64,000 nt of DNA from Cellulophaga algicola DSM 14237. GTDB taxonomy: Bacteria > Bacteroidota > Bacteroidia > Flavobacteriales > Flavobacteriaceae. The stretch covers positions 3,782,001 through 3,846,000 of the forward strand of contig NC_014934.1 of NCBI RefSeq assembly GCF_000186265.1. Direction: 5' to 3'. Position 1 is the stretch's first letter. Every line of letters begins with the position of its first letter. The position numbers were made by a program, and so were the translations under genes. This document shows, one piece after another, positions 51,193 to 60,712 of the stretch. The notes beneath the pieces were generated by a model. That model searched no databases. It saw only the letters and a list, made by a program, of their open reading frames with translations, and was not told the DNA's origin.

Positions 51193-51503
51193 TAAATCTT
51201 TCTTGGATCGGACGTTCCAAACTTTTTTTTTAAAAGTTCTCGTTGTACTTCTAATTCAATTTCTTTATTGCTCAGAAGTTTACGTAGTATTCTATTTTCT
51301 TCTTCTGCCTGTTTATGTTCTTTACTTTTAGTGTCATAGGTGACTTTTAAGCCTGCTTCTCCTTGGCTCTCATGTTTCTTCTTCCAACTATAAAAAGTAC
51401 CTGTACTAACTCCGTATTTACGACAGGCTTCTACGATGCCTATATCTTCTGAACTAGAGAGAATTTCTAACTTCTGATCTAAGGTCCATTTCTTGTATTT
51501 CAT
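51192..51503 (-). CDS. IS3 transposase OrfA
   Basis: 103 residues: helix-turn-helix (WTLDQKLEILSSSEDIGIVEACRKYGVSTGTFYSWKKKHES) and coiled coil (EHKQAEEENRILRKLLSNKEIELEVQRELLKKKFG). Binds IS ends together with OrfB. The run AAAAAAAAGT near 51222-51232 on the plus strand could serve frameshifting. Confidence 0.9.
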   Translation of the reverse strand: MKYKKWTLDQKLEILSSSEDIGIVEACRKYGVSTGTFYSWKKKHESQGEAGLKVTYDTKSKEHKQAEEENRILRKLLSNKEIELEVQRELLKKKFGTSDPRKI

Positions 51504-52037
51504 ATCTCAAATATATTAAGTTTGAAATTTAAAAGAGCACTCCGAACTTATTAGGGGCTAAACTAGAGGGTGCCTCTTTGGTGAAAAAGAGTATCTAATC
51601 CTGGAGTGTGTTTAGATTTAAATTCATAATTAAAACCTGTAGATATTTCATCATTTAAGCTAGCAAAACTGCAACGAAAAAAGGTGTCACTATCTTTTTT
51701 TAGATATCCAACTTTATCTTTTTCAAGATAAATTTCCATCCAATTCTGTTGGTTTCTTCTTTTTTCACGGTTGAATAGAATAAGTTCGTCGGGTGCTAAT
51801 TCTTTTATAATTCTAGATTTAGATTCATGTTTGGCATAAACCTTTACAGGTTTTAAAATTCGTAGAAATTTGTCCATGACGTTGGTGTTGATAAGGTTGG
51901 TTTGAGAACGCTATCCTTGGTAACGTATGGAAAATAGGTTTGATTATTTGCACAAACGCTTATTTTACTTTTTTTCGATGAAAGGCAAATATATTTTATA
52001 AAGAAATTTTATAAAAAGGTTATATTTTTTAATGCTT

Positions 52038-53882
52038 TTATTTACTTAAAGCTTTCAGAATTCTTTCTTCATTTATTACAATGTCTCTAAATAACACATG
52101 TGGAAATTCTTTAAATTTGGATGCTTTAAAAGATTCAAATATTTTTGATAGTGTTGTAGCAGTTAGTAAAGACAAATTCATTTCAGTGTCCATTTCACAA
52201 TCATATATAAAATCGTCACTAAAGTCTGGTGCAACTAGTAATATTTTGACAATCCTTAAGTCATTTTTGAGTGCTAAATTTTGATAAGATTTTAGTTGTC
52301 TTGAAACAGCGCTAAATTTATTGTACCCCTTTTCTTTAATAGTTTTACATTCAATAATGATAATTTCATTATTGCCAAGGTTTATAAGAATATCCATCAT
52401 ATCTTTTTGGGTATTTAATTGATTTTTAAATTTATCATCAACATCAAAGCCCAAGCCTTTAAAGATTACTTTAGTTAGTTCTTCAAACTTTAAACCTAAT
52501 TCACTTTCCTTAATCGATATTCCGTTTTCTTTTAATAAATTTAAGTTCCTAAAACCAACGTTTTCATAATTCTCTAGATATAAATTTTCAACATCTTTAT
52601 AATGATCAAGAATATTCAGAATATCATCTCCTCTTTGTTTAATTTCGTTATTCTTGATAAATTTGGATAAATCTGTTTTACTTATCAAATCTAGAATATC
52701 CCTGGGTTTAATGTTATAGTCTAAAAGGAAATTAGCATTAAGAACATATTCATCTTGTAGTTCAAATTGTTCTTTAAGTTCTTTATTAAGTTTTGGTAAA
52801 TCTTTATTTAATTCAGTAAGCATTTTGTCAAATCCATCTAAAGAAATGCCAACTTTTTCATCTTTTTCGACATGATCAAAGTGTTCAATCAAACTGGTGA
52901 TTTTGTCATCGAGAGTACTCCCTTTTAAATTTTGAATATTTAATCCTTTTTCACATAGCTCATTTAGAGTTTTTTTCTTTTCAGTTAAATTTGAACCCTC
53001 TTTGTAAATGTCATTTGACAGTAAACTAGTAAAGGAAATACCTTCCTTAATAATTTCCTCAATCTTTTCACCATTGGTTAATTTTCTATCAATATTATAA
53101 TTCTTTGAAATTTGATTTACTATTGGCTCTCTTAGTAATTTTAACGTACGTCTGTAGAATTTTTCAGCAATTTCTTTTCCCCTAACAGCTCTTAGTAGCT
53201 TGACCATTTCATCAGCAACGTAAATTGTGTTTTCCTTTTTTGAAAAGAAAACAACACCTAAATTTTTTAAATCATTTATAACATCTAGAATATCAATTTT
53301 TTTGATAGGTAATATCGAATAGTTTATCAATTTTACATCTTCTTGGGATAAATTCAATTGTTTTGATAATGTTAAAATAATTGATAATTCATCAGAAGTA
53401 ATTTTTGCTTCACGGTTATTGGCAATATCATTTTTATAGGCTGTTGATAAACAGTTTTTATAGATTTTATAGTCCCTTTTTCTTGACTCACTTAATTCAG
53501 ATTTGTCATTTTCTAATTCTGTATTGAGAACTTTAATTTTGACCTTTAGTTTTTTAATTTCAGTCTCGTATAATCTTGAAAACCAATCTTGTTTCATTAC
53601 GCAATTACCATCTCTAATTATAATATCAATTAAAATATCTAATTGGGAATTTGCTTCCTGAAATTCACACTTTAAATGGTCTGTAAATTCGGATGCTATT
53701 AAGTGAAATATTTTTGAAATATTTTGGTTGTCTGCAGATTTCAATCCTTTATTAGAAGAACTTAATATCTTTTCAATTTCTTTTCCATTTTTTGGATTTT
53801 GTGAAATAATATTATCTATTATTTTGATGAAAGAATTTTTTTCAAGGGCACCAAGCTTATCTAATATTTTTTCTAATTTCAT
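52038..53882 (-). CDS. Large hypothetical protein with C-terminal restriction-endonuclease-like fold
   Basis: 614 residues from ATG 53882 (MKLEKILDKLGALEKNSFIKIIDN). Mostly helical and Lys/Glu/Leu-rich up to about residue 470. Then LGLKFEELTKVIFKGLGFDVDDKFKNQLNTQKDMMDILINLGNNEIIIIECKTIKEKGYNKFSAVSRQLKSYQ has the Mrr/PD-(D/E)xK signature: E at the helix, GF-V, D before the hydrophobic strand, ECK. A DNA-cleaving or defence role is plausible. Stands alone in its own strand, much more AT-rich than the housekeeping genes beside it, which suggests transfer. Confidence 0.75.
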   Translation of the reverse strand: MKLEKILDKLGALEKNSFIKIIDNIISQNPKNGKEIEKILSSSNKGLKSADNQNISKIFHLIASEFTDHLKCEFQEANSQLDILIDIIIRDGNCVMKQDWFSRLYETEIKKLKVKIKVLNTELENDKSELSESRKRDYKIYKNCLSTAYKNDIANNREAKITSDELSIILTLSKQLNLSQEDVKLINYSILPIKKIDILDVINDLKNLGVVFFSKKENTIYVADEMVKLLRAVRGKEIAEKFYRRTLKLLREPIVNQISKNYNIDRKLTNGEKIEEIIKEGISFTSLLSNDIYKEGSNLTEKKKTLNELCEKGLNIQNLKGSTLDDKITSLIEHFDHVEKDEKVGISLDGFDKMLTELNKDLPKLNKELKEQFELQDEYVLNANFLLDYNIKPRDILDLISKTDLSKFIKNNEIKQRGDDILNILDHYKDVENLYLENYENVGFRNLNLLKENGISIKESELGLKFEELTKVIFKGLGFDVDDKFKNQLNTQKDMMDILINLGNNEIIIIECKTIKEKGYNKFSAVSRQLKSYQNLALKNDLRIVKILLVAPDFSDDFIYDCEMDTEMNLSLLTATTLSKIFESFKASKFKEFPHVLFRDIVINEERILKALSK

Positions 53883-54063
53883 TTTAGTAGTTTTAGTATA
53901 GTAGTATTTATTCAAATTTATTATGAAAAAATGAAACCATAGTGTGGAAAACCGCAATAACCAAAAAAATTAATGCTTTAAATATTAGGAGCTTATTACT
54001 AATTCAATGAATTAAGACATTATTAAAAGTTAGAAAGAGACAACAGATGTTTATAATTCATAC

Positions 54064-54900
54064 TTACTCTACTAAACGCATAGTTATAATACGGACATCC
54101 TCAGTGGGCCTGTCAAATTCTCCAATGTCAGTAGTGGCAATAGAATCTATAATAGGCAAGCCTTCAATAACTTCCCCAAAAACAGTATAATTCTGATCTA
54201 AATGAGGTACACCCCCTAGTGTTTTATAAACTGTGCGCTGATCTTCAGGAATAGTATAGGCTTTGAATTCCTCAGAATGTGCAGCCCAGTTAGTAATGCT
54301 ATCTTTATATAGCATGTATTTTGTGTTATTTCCGCTAGCGCTATGATGCTGTAATGAATCTAAAAGATAGCTGTGTGCACGGTCTGTTCTAATATAATGT
54401 TCTGCTAACCACCCATTTATTCTCTTTTCTGCAATAGTTAATAGGCTATCATTATATATTTTTCCTTGAACAATATAGAATTGCATTCCACTAGAGGCGC
54501 GTTCAGGGTTACCATCACGGGCAGCAGCTAAAACCCCTTTTTTATGAAAAAGATGAGGCAAAATTTCTGCTTTCACACGATAAGGAACATCACCTTCTCC
54601 TAAAGTGTCATTAGCCTTTGCACTTCTGCTTTCAGGATCTCCTGCCTGAATCATAAAATTAGAGATAACTCTATGAAATAGAAGACTATCATAGGCCTTG
54701 TGCTGTACTAGATTAATAAAGTTATCACGATGAAGTGGTGTATCATTATAAAGCGCTATAACCATAGTTCCTTTATTCGTAACTAGTTCTATACGTTGTC
54801 TTTTTTCTGAGGGAGTCTCGGTATCCTTTTGTTTTTCTTGGCAACTATAAATAAAGATGCATGCAAATAGGAGGGAAGAAAATGTTGAAAATAATTTCAT
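54064..54900 (-). CDS. Cyclophilin-type peptidyl-prolyl cis-trans isomerase, lipoprotein
   Basis: 278 residues from ATG 54900 (MKLFSTFSSLLFACIFIYSCQEK), lipobox IYSC. Cyclophilin domain: VTNKGTMVIALYNDTPLHRDNFINLVQHKAYDSLLFHRVISNFMIQAGDPESR, SGMQFYIVQG, VFGEVIEGLPIIDSIA. A roughly 70-residue insertion between the FYIVQG and VFGEV parts is typical of Bacteroidota periplasmic forms. Folds envelope proteins. Confidence 0.93.
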   Translation of the reverse strand: MKLFSTFSSLLFACIFIYSCQEKQKDTETPSEKRQRIELVTNKGTMVIALYNDTPLHRDNFINLVQHKAYDSLLFHRVISNFMIQAGDPESRSAKANDTLGEGDVPYRVKAEILPHLFHKKGVLAAARDGNPERASSGMQFYIVQGKIYNDSLLTIAEKRINGWLAEHYIRTDRAHSYLLDSLQHHSASGNNTKYMLYKDSITNWAAHSEEFKAYTIPEDQRTVYKTLGGVPHLDQNYTVFGEVIEGLPIIDSIATTDIGEFDRPTEDVRIITMRLVE

Positions 54901-55198
54901 CAGGATTATTTTAGGATAGAGAGCATCTAAGATAATCAAATATTAGTACGTAACGCCCTTTAAAGACTTCACTAAGTAAGCTGTTTTAAAAGGCGTGTTT
55001 TTAGTGGTAAATGAGGGTATTACAAGAACGAACTTTTTACGTAATGTAATAACTTGGTGCCATCAGAATCTAGATTTGTTTTTAAAGCTGTAAATTCTTC
55101 TGCCCATTCAGAAGTTCTAATACGCAAAGGAGGGTTCTCATTGCTAGCAACTTCTAGAAGAACCTTAGCTACTTCTTCTGGAGTTTGATATAAATTTA

Positions 55199-56157
55199 TA
55201 GAGGTCAGTAGTTAATTACTTATTAATTCAGCTTGATTGATTTTATCATTATTGACCATTTTAACAATAAGATTATTGAATATTGTAGCTTTACTTTGAG
55301 ATCTGTTTATTCTAAAACAAAATTCATTGAAATATCTATTTAAATTATTGTCACTAACCCAAGAATAAGTTGTTCTTATCCAAGATTTAACCTGATGTAT
55401 CATTGTATGAAGCGCTTTAAAATTTAACCCTCCATTACTTTCTATTTGTGTGATGTCGTAAGCCTTTGCAATAGGACTATAGCCTCTCCATTTATCTGTA
55501 GTAATCTTTGCGTTTCGGCTGATATGGTTGACAAAAATATATTGTAAGGATTGTGCTGAAAAATCATCTATTTTCATAGCATACATTCTTTTTACCTTTC
55601 CATCTTCTGTAAGCTGAACAGCTGTAACCGCCTTCTTTTTCTTAGCATTGTAGCTTCTGCCAACTTTTGTTTCTTCTCTGCCCCCTAAAACAAATTCATC
55701 TACATGAACAACTCCGTCCATAGGATTATTCCCACTCGAAGACATAGCTTCTCTGACCTTAAGCATAAAAAGTCTAGCTGTTTTTTCTGTTACTCCGTAA
55801 CGTACTCCCATATAACTTGCAGATAAGCTTTTCGTGCTTGTAGCCATCTCAAAACAAATAAAAAATGCTTTGCGAACACCAAACTTTACCTTGTGAAATA
55901 ATGTATCTGCTGTTGCGGATTCTGTATGTCTACAAATATTACATTGCCTAGAGAAATCAGCACGTGTTTGACAGGCTATATGATTGCATCTAGAACATTT
56001 AAAAGGGGTTTTAGACTTAATATTTGTTAAATATTCTTTGCAATCATTGTCCGTTTTGAAGCAATCAGAGAACTCTAGAAGATTTTGACCCTTGAAAATA
56101 TCCATAATTTAATATATTTACTGAGTATCAAGATACGAAGTTAGCTACTGACCTCTA
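55199..56157 (-). mobile_element. IS1595-family insertion sequence
   Basis: 959 bp. Inverted ends TAGAGGTCAGTAG. 8-bp direct target repeats TAAATTTA at 55191-55198 and 56158-56165, the size typical of the family. Single transposase gene. Confidence 0.9.
55212..56105 (-). CDS. IS1595-family transposase (ISXO2-like)
   Basis: 297 residues. N-terminal zinc ribbon (CSRCNHIACQTRADFSRQCNICRHTESATADTLFHKVKFG) and ISXO2-like DDE/DDNK domain: VHVDEFVLGGREETKVGRSYNAKKKKAV, ITTDKWRGYSP, HTMIHQVKSWIRTTYSWVSDNNLNRYFNEFCFRINR. Appears intact. Confidence 0.93.
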   Translation of the reverse strand: MDIFKGQNLLEFSDCFKTDNDCKEYLTNIKSKTPFKCSRCNHIACQTRADFSRQCNICRHTESATADTLFHKVKFGVRKAFFICFEMATSTKSLSASYMGVRYGVTEKTARLFMLKVREAMSSSGNNPMDGVVHVDEFVLGGREETKVGRSYNAKKKKAVTAVQLTEDGKVKRMYAMKIDDFSAQSLQYIFVNHISRNAKITTDKWRGYSPIAKAYDITQIESNGGLNFKALHTMIHQVKSWIRTTYSWVSDNNLNRYFNEFCFRINRSQSKATIFNNLIVKMVNNDKINQAELISN

Positions 56158-56868
56158 TAAATTTAATTTACTTTCATTCCCTCTTTTTTGAATACCAGCC
56201 ATGTATCTTTCAAAAATTGGGGCATATTCTCCTGTGGCAAGTTGACCGTCAATGGTTGTTTTAGATATGGCCGACTTCATAAATTCGGTAGCAATTCCAC
56301 CAGGTTCAACACAGGTGATTTTTATATGAAACGGATCAGAAATATAAGTGGCTAAAGCTTCCATATACCCTTCTACGGCAAATTTAGCGCCACAGTACAG
56401 TTCATTAAAAGGTTGCCCTACTAAACCACCTACAGAGGTAACGTTTATGATTTGCCCTGATTTTTGTTTACGCATATGGGGTAAAACTGCTTTGGTACAT
56501 AAGACCACTCCTGTATAATTAACATTGGTCACCCAATCTATTTCATCCTCTGTGGCTTCTTCGGTAGTTTTTGCGAAGCCAGCGCCTGCGTTATTAATAA
56601 GCATATCAATCTTTCCATCCTGGGAAATTATTTTCGCTACAGCTGCTGTAATTGAGTCATTCTTAGTAACATCTAAGGGGAGTAGTTCAATAGCTAAGCT
56701 TTCAGCCTTAATGTAGGTTTCAAGTTCGGTTGCTTTTGATAAATTCCGCATTGTAGCGTACACTTTGTAGCCATTTCTTGCAAATAAAAGAGCAGTTTGT
56801 AAACCTACACCTGTAGAAGTTCCTGTGATTAAAACATTTTTTTTCATAATAAATAATTTTTAATTTTG

Positions 56869-56895
56869 AATTGGAGCGAACAATCATTCCAAATT
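56869..56895. promoter_or_regulatory. Second TetR-type half-operator before the dehydrogenase gene
   Basis: ATTCCAAATT (56886-56895) repeats the arm of the palindrome at 57480-57503; the opposite arm GAATTGGAG is degenerate. Placed between the TetR gene and the dehydrogenase. Confidence 0.5.
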
Positions 56896-56909
56896 AATAA
56901 TAAATTTTT

Positions 56910-57464
56910 TTAGTTCTTAATGGAGTCCCACGCCATTGTTAATTGATTTTGGTAGGCTTGACGGACATCCTTTCGGTCTTCCTTAAAATACCAACGTAAG
57001 TAGGAGCCTATAGATCCACCTATAAATTGAAGCAGCTCTTCTGTAGGAATATTTTTAACGATGAGTGCTTCTTTTCCTTTATCAAGTAAGTTGGTGACAG
57101 GTTCAATAGCTTTATACCCTACAAGTTTACTCTCAGGCGTAATTATTGGTGATGCCTGTAATTGTTCCATAAAACTAAAATAACTTGAGTTATCGATAAA
57201 GAAATCTATTATGGCCGAATAATAAGCCTCAAATTGTAGCCTTAGGGGCTGCTCGGAGCTGAGCGACAGGAAAATGGTTTCTTCTTTCTGCTTTATAGCC
57301 ACATATATTTCATTGATTAAGGCATCTTTGTCTGGGAAATAATTATAGATAGTTCCCATTCCAGTACCAGCCTCTTTTGCAATTGCAGAGACAGGGGTGT
57401 TATGAATCCCCTTTACAATTAAAAGCTTTAAAGCTGCCGTTATGATTTGTTCTTTCTTACTCAC
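56910..57464 (-). CDS. TetR-family transcriptional regulator
   Basis: 184 residues from GTG 57464 (SKKEQIITAALKLLIVKGIHNTPVSAIAKEAGTGMGTIYNYFPDKDALINEIYVAIK), a complete TetR helix-turn-helix. The C-terminal ligand/dimer domain ends QNQLTMAWDSIKN. A perfect 10-bp palindrome overlaps its own start region, so it is likely autorepressed and controls the following short-chain dehydrogenase. Confidence 0.9.
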   Translation of the reverse strand: MSKKEQIITAALKLLIVKGIHNTPVSAIAKEAGTGMGTIYNYFPDKDALINEIYVAIKQKEETIFLSLSSEQPLRLQFEAYYSAIIDFFIDNSSYFSFMEQLQASPIITPESKLVGYKAIEPVTNLLDKGKEALIVKNIPTEELLQFIGGSIGSYLRWYFKEDRKDVRQAYQNQLTMAWDSIKN

Positions 57465-57479
57465 ACAGCAAAGATATAT

Positions 57480-57503
57480 AATTTGGAATGAATATTCCAA
57501 ATT
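57480..57503. promoter_or_regulatory. Operator palindrome of the TetR regulator
   Basis: Arms AATTTGGAAT and ATTCCAAATT separated by GAAT, perfect 10-bp inverted repeat just upstream of the GTG start. Confidence 0.75.
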
Positions 57504-57550
57504 ATAAGTAAGCGAATTTTTAAATTATATAAAGTAGTCCATGTACCTGC

Positions 57551-58120
57551 TTATACTACCTGTCGTTCTAAAGCCAAATAATGGGTGGTTTCTGCGGTAT
57601 ATAAAGGAATTATTTTTATTTCACATTTATATGCAGACTTATCTTTCCGGTAATTGGTAATAATGTCAGTAAACGGTTTATCTGCTTTTATCTTCGCATT
57701 AATACGAGATTTTACGGCTTGAGTCGTTTCTTCACCTTGCAAGAAAGCTGGTGTTTGGTCTATTGCGAATTTTTTAGAATACCCAGTCATATCAGAAAAA
57801 CCATCACTAACCCAAACGATCTTCTTTTTTAAATCGGTAATGACAAGTGCTTCAAATTCTTGATTTTCGAAAAGAGATGAAATATCATTTTTCCAATGTA
57901 ATTTTTTAGCAATTTTTTCAAACTCTCTTACAGCAGTTTCCTTTTTAGATTGTATGGACAGATTGTAAAAATTATTAATATGCATATCCCAGCTTAGTAG
58001 CGGTGCCATAGCTCCTTTTTTTGCAGGTTTTATCCGGGGTGCAATCTTTTTATTTTCTTCTTCAGTTAATGACGAAAGATAAATATCTAAACACATCATT
58101 TGATCCATTTCTTTTTTCAT
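57551..58120 (-). CDS. PAS (LOV-like) domain protein
   Basis: 189 residues. Helical N-terminus, then a PAS domain from about residue 85: EALVITDLKKKIVWVSDGFSDMTGYSKKFAIDQTPAFLQGEETTQAVKSRINAKIKADKPFTDIITNYRKDKSAYKCEIKIIPL. This is LOV-like sequence (FLQG, NYRKD) but the flavin-binding Cys of NCRFLQG is replaced (TPAFLQG), so it is unlikely to be a normal blue-light photoreceptor. No output domain. Sensor or partner protein. Confidence 0.82.
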   Translation of the reverse strand: MKKEMDQMMCLDIYLSSLTEEENKKIAPRIKPAKKGAMAPLLSWDMHINNFYNLSIQSKKETAVREFEKIAKKLHWKNDISSLFENQEFEALVITDLKKKIVWVSDGFSDMTGYSKKFAIDQTPAFLQGEETTQAVKSRINAKIKADKPFTDIITNYRKDKSAYKCEIKIIPLYTAETTHYLALERQVV

Positions 58121-58149
58121 TTCCTTTTTTTTTGTTTTGCTATTTTATG

Positions 58150-59256
58150 CTAAAGATACTTATTATAGGTTTGCCAATATTTATCTTTATAAACTTCAAA
58201 ATCGAAACTTATGATTTCTTTATTTTCTCTTTGCATTTTATCGAAAACTTTAGCTGGTTTTCTAAAGTCTAAACAAGAAAAATAAATCTCTCTCGTGGAA
58301 TCTGCCGTTTCTCTACCGATATTCACATAGCCATCAGAATCTTTTAATTCTAGCATGATAGTATCTTCCAAGGTGTTCAATAACTCATACGTCTTATCAT
58401 CAGGCATTCCATTATTACTATCTCCATCAAACTTAAATGTAGCAATGGCAATCCAAGGATGAGAAGCCTTAGCATTCCATTGCAATATATCTGTATTGAC
58501 AATGGCAATAATAGGGAGTCCGTTTTTTAAGGTACCGTTAAAACTTGAATAATTATCTTTTTCGGTATGGTGCCGTATACCTTCATATTTCTCTATAAAT
58601 TCTTTTTCTCGCCATATTAAAAAATCTTTTAATTTCTCTAAAGGGATAATTTCTTTCTCAGCGTTCTTTGTATTCTTAAAATTTATATGATCTATAGTGG
58701 TCACACAATTTAATTCTCCCAAATAATTATCTAATAGGAGGTAAGCGCCATGTGAAATTTCTGATTCATTTTCACTAGTATATTCTTGATGTAGAATAGT
58801 GATTTCTATCTGGTCTGGCATTTCAGGATTTTCATTAGCATAGAAACTCATGGTCTCTTCACTAAATGTATATCCATTCATTTTAATTCCGAAAGTACTA
58901 GATGCACTGGGTTGTTTTAATGCTGTAATTTTCCAATTCTCAATAACAGGAGCAGCAGCCACTAAGTCTTCTATAAAAGGAATGTTTCTTAAATTTCCGT
59001 CAGCTGTCAGAATTAATTCTGCTGTATTGTCATCATACATACCAGCTAAATACCAAAAAGTACTTTCCTTTAATTCATTTAATTTTGGGCCTAGAATATC
59101 AAAAAAGTTCTTTTCGATTGCATCACCTTTTTTAACAACCTTAAAAAATTCTTTTTCATGCTTTTGAAACCAGGCCCAAAATTCTTGGTACCTAAGGTCA
59201 GCTGTGGCTGTAGTAACGACTTCCTTTTTATTAAATAAAGATTTTAAAAAACTCAT
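58150..59256 (-). CDS. DUF695-containing protein
   Basis: 368 residues, no signal or membrane helices. N-terminal ADLRYQEFWAWFQKHEKEFFKVVKKGDAIEKNFFDILGPKLNELKESTFWYLAGMYDDNTAELILTADGNLRNIPFIEDLVAAAP is characteristic of the DUF695 group. The C-terminal half (KNGLPIIAIVNTDILQWNAKASHPWIAIATFKFDGDSNNGMPDDKTYELLNTLED) is a second DUF695-like domain. Cytoplasmic, function unknown. Confidence 0.78.
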   Translation of the reverse strand: MSFLKSLFNKKEVVTTATADLRYQEFWAWFQKHEKEFFKVVKKGDAIEKNFFDILGPKLNELKESTFWYLAGMYDDNTAELILTADGNLRNIPFIEDLVAAAPVIENWKITALKQPSASSTFGIKMNGYTFSEETMSFYANENPEMPDQIEITILHQEYTSENESEISHGAYLLLDNYLGELNCVTTIDHINFKNTKNAEKEIIPLEKLKDFLIWREKEFIEKYEGIRHHTEKDNYSSFNGTLKNGLPIIAIVNTDILQWNAKASHPWIAIATFKFDGDSNNGMPDDKTYELLNTLEDTIMLELKDSDGYVNIGRETADSTREIYFSCLDFRKPAKVFDKMQRENKEIISFDFEVYKDKYWQTYNKYL

Positions 59257-59267
59257 AAATACTTGTT

Positions 59268-60263
59268 CTATTTTTCTACTATATTTCCATCCGGATATTT
59301 TGCAAATCTACCTTTAGATTTATCGTGAACATTTGCAGCATCTGGCCAAGGCCATCCTCCAAATTGTGTTCTTTGGTATTCTTCCATGGCTTCTTGTATT
59401 TCTTCGTCAGAATTCATAACAAAAGGGCCATATTTAGCAATAGGTTCGTCAATAGGTTTTCCTTGTAACATAAGAAAATGTGCATTTTTCCCACGTACTT
59501 TTATTTCAAGCGACTCTAGAGCATCAACACTAATTCCATGGTTAGGAGTAAGCGTTCTTCCTTCAATTTCTACCGTATCACCTTCATAAAAATACAACAT
59601 TCTAGGAATATCGTTTTTTGCCTTTGGTAAAATATAGGTACTTTCTGCGGCTACTTGTATATTCCAAATAGCAACATCATTAGCCCTGTCTGCAGCCCAT
59701 GAGTTTGGTGCGGGATCTAAAGCTTCGAGTGTATTGTAGCTTCCTGCAATTACTTTTACAGTACTTGTTTCTGTTTTTAGGATTGGTATTTCTTCATGCC
59801 AAAGCATAGCAAAATGAGGTGCTGCAAATTTGTTTTTTTGTGGTAAATTAAGCCAGATTTGAAACATTTCTAGCGGATTTTCTTTATCGGTGCTCAGTAG
59901 CGGAAACATCTCTGAATGTTGTACGCCACTACCAGCTGTCATCCATTGTACATCTCCCATTCCAAAACGACCCGCAGCTCCTAAAGAGTCTGAATGATCA
60001 CAAAAACCTTTATTTACAATGGTTATAGTTTCAAAACCTCGATGCGGATGTGCAGGAAAACCAGGAACCTTTTTTCCATGATACATGCGCCAACCATCTT
60101 TTAAGGTAAAATCATTACCTAAGGTTCTGCCTTCTAAAGATGCTTTTGGTCCTAGTTCCTCATTTCCTTCAGGATAATGATCGGAATGATACACACAGAA
60201 TAAAAAAGGATCTTGTGTTTGCCAAGGGAAGCCCAGTGGGAAAATAGATTTTATTTTGCTCAT
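59268..60263 (-). CDS. Pirin family protein
   Basis: 331 residues from ATG 60263 (MSKIKSIFPLGFPWQTQDPFLFCVYHSDHYPEG). Bicupin: GFPAHPHRGFETITIVNKGFCDHSDSLGAAGRFGMGDVQWMTAGSGVQHSEMF carries the His-His-Glu metal site, and a second cupin includes GKPIDEPIAKYGPFVMNSDEEIQEAMEEYQRTQFGGWPW. Pirins bind Fe and some have quercetinase activity; in bacteria the physiological role is unsettled. ATG lies 6 bp after the VOC gene. Confidence 0.94.
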   Translation of the reverse strand: MSKIKSIFPLGFPWQTQDPFLFCVYHSDHYPEGNEELGPKASLEGRTLGNDFTLKDGWRMYHGKKVPGFPAHPHRGFETITIVNKGFCDHSDSLGAAGRFGMGDVQWMTAGSGVQHSEMFPLLSTDKENPLEMFQIWLNLPQKNKFAAPHFAMLWHEEIPILKTETSTVKVIAGSYNTLEALDPAPNSWAADRANDVAIWNIQVAAESTYILPKAKNDIPRMLYFYEGDTVEIEGRTLTPNHGISVDALESLEIKVRGKNAHFLMLQGKPIDEPIAKYGPFVMNSDEEIQEAMEEYQRTQFGGWPWPDAANVHDKSKGRFAKYPDGNIVEK

Positions 60264-60268
60264 GATAT

Positions 60269-60712
60269 TTAATGTTTTGCATCGTTTATTTCTATCCAAT
60301 AACCCTCAGGATCTGTAATATAGATTTGTTTAATACCATCTGCACGTAAGGTAACGGCACCTTTTGTACCTGGCCAATCCTCATATGGAATTTTATTTTC
60401 AACTAAGTTTTTTATAAAAGCATCGAGCTGTGAGGTGGATAAGCATACATGGCTAGATTTGTGTTTTTTCATAACCACATTTTCCTTATAAATCAAATGC
60501 AATTGTGTATTTCCTTGAATAGAAAACCATCGGAAACCAGGGTCTTTGGTAGGATGATCAATTTCTTTTAAGCCTATAACCGTTTGGTAAAAATCGCCCG
60601 TAGTTTTTAAGTCATTGACAATAAGTGTGGTATGGTCAATAGTAAAATCAAATTTTTGAGCGTTGCTTATGGCAACCGTAAAGAATACCAAAAAGAATAG
60701 TAGTTTTTTCAT
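60269..60712 (-). CDS. VOC (glyoxalase/bleomycin-resistance) superfamily protein, exported
   Basis: 147 residues with signal peptide MKKLLFFLVFFTVAISNAQ. One VOC module: FDFTIDHTTLIVNDLKTTGDFYQTVIGLKEID ... WFSIQGNTQLHLIY ... HVCLSTSQLDAFIKNLVENKIPYEDWPG ... IKQIYITDPEGYWIEINDA, with His, Glu and His/Glu metal-ligand positions present. Periplasmic location is common in Flavobacteria. Operon with the pirin gene downstream. Confidence 0.9.
   Translation of the reverse strand: MKKLLFFLVFFTVAISNAQKFDFTIDHTTLIVNDLKTTGDFYQTVIGLKEIDHPTKDPGFRWFSIQGNTQLHLIYKENVVMKKHKSSHVCLSTSQLDAFIKNLVENKIPYEDWPGTKGAVTLRADGIKQIYITDPEGYWIEINDAKH

Larger units (their letters stand above)
50246..51565 (-). mobile_element. 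IS3-family insertion sequence
   Basis: 1320 bp. Left end TGTTTTGACCCCTATAAA and inverted right end TAGTTTAGCCCCTAATAAG. 5-bp target duplication GAGGG (50241-50245 and 51566-51570). Two ORFs with IS3 organisation. Confidence 0.88.
49980..51877 (-). pseudogene. Hypothetical SH3-like gene split by IS3
   Basis: N-terminal part 51566-51877 (MDKFLRILKPVKVYAKHESKSRIIKELAPDELILFNREKRRNQQNWMEIYLEKDKVGYLKKD, resembling an SH3b-like domain) and C-terminal part 49980-50245. Removing 50246-51565 and one GAGGG copy joins HQRGTL to NKEQCTVATVEMK in frame, giving about 190-200 residues. Function unknown. Disrupted by insertion. Confidence 0.82.
55020..56847 (-). pseudogene. Short-chain dehydrogenase split by IS1595
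   Basis: N-terminal 56166-56847: Rossmann TGTSTGVGLQTALLFARNGYKVYATMRN, NNAGAG, catalytic Ser in NVTSVGG and YCGAK. C-terminal 55020-55198. Deleting the IS and one TAAATTTA copy joins NESKLNL to YQTPEEVAKVLLEV in frame, ending FL-stop at 55020, about 290 residues in all. The truncated product (230 aa listed) still has the Ser-Tyr-Lys triad but lacks the substrate-binding end. Adjacent to a TetR gene on the same strand, which probably regulates it. Confidence 0.88.

Noticed and set aside
51563-51877. Complete 104-aa gene
   Set aside because: Its stop codon lies in the IS3 terminal repeat; the frame continues at 50245 after the IS is removed.
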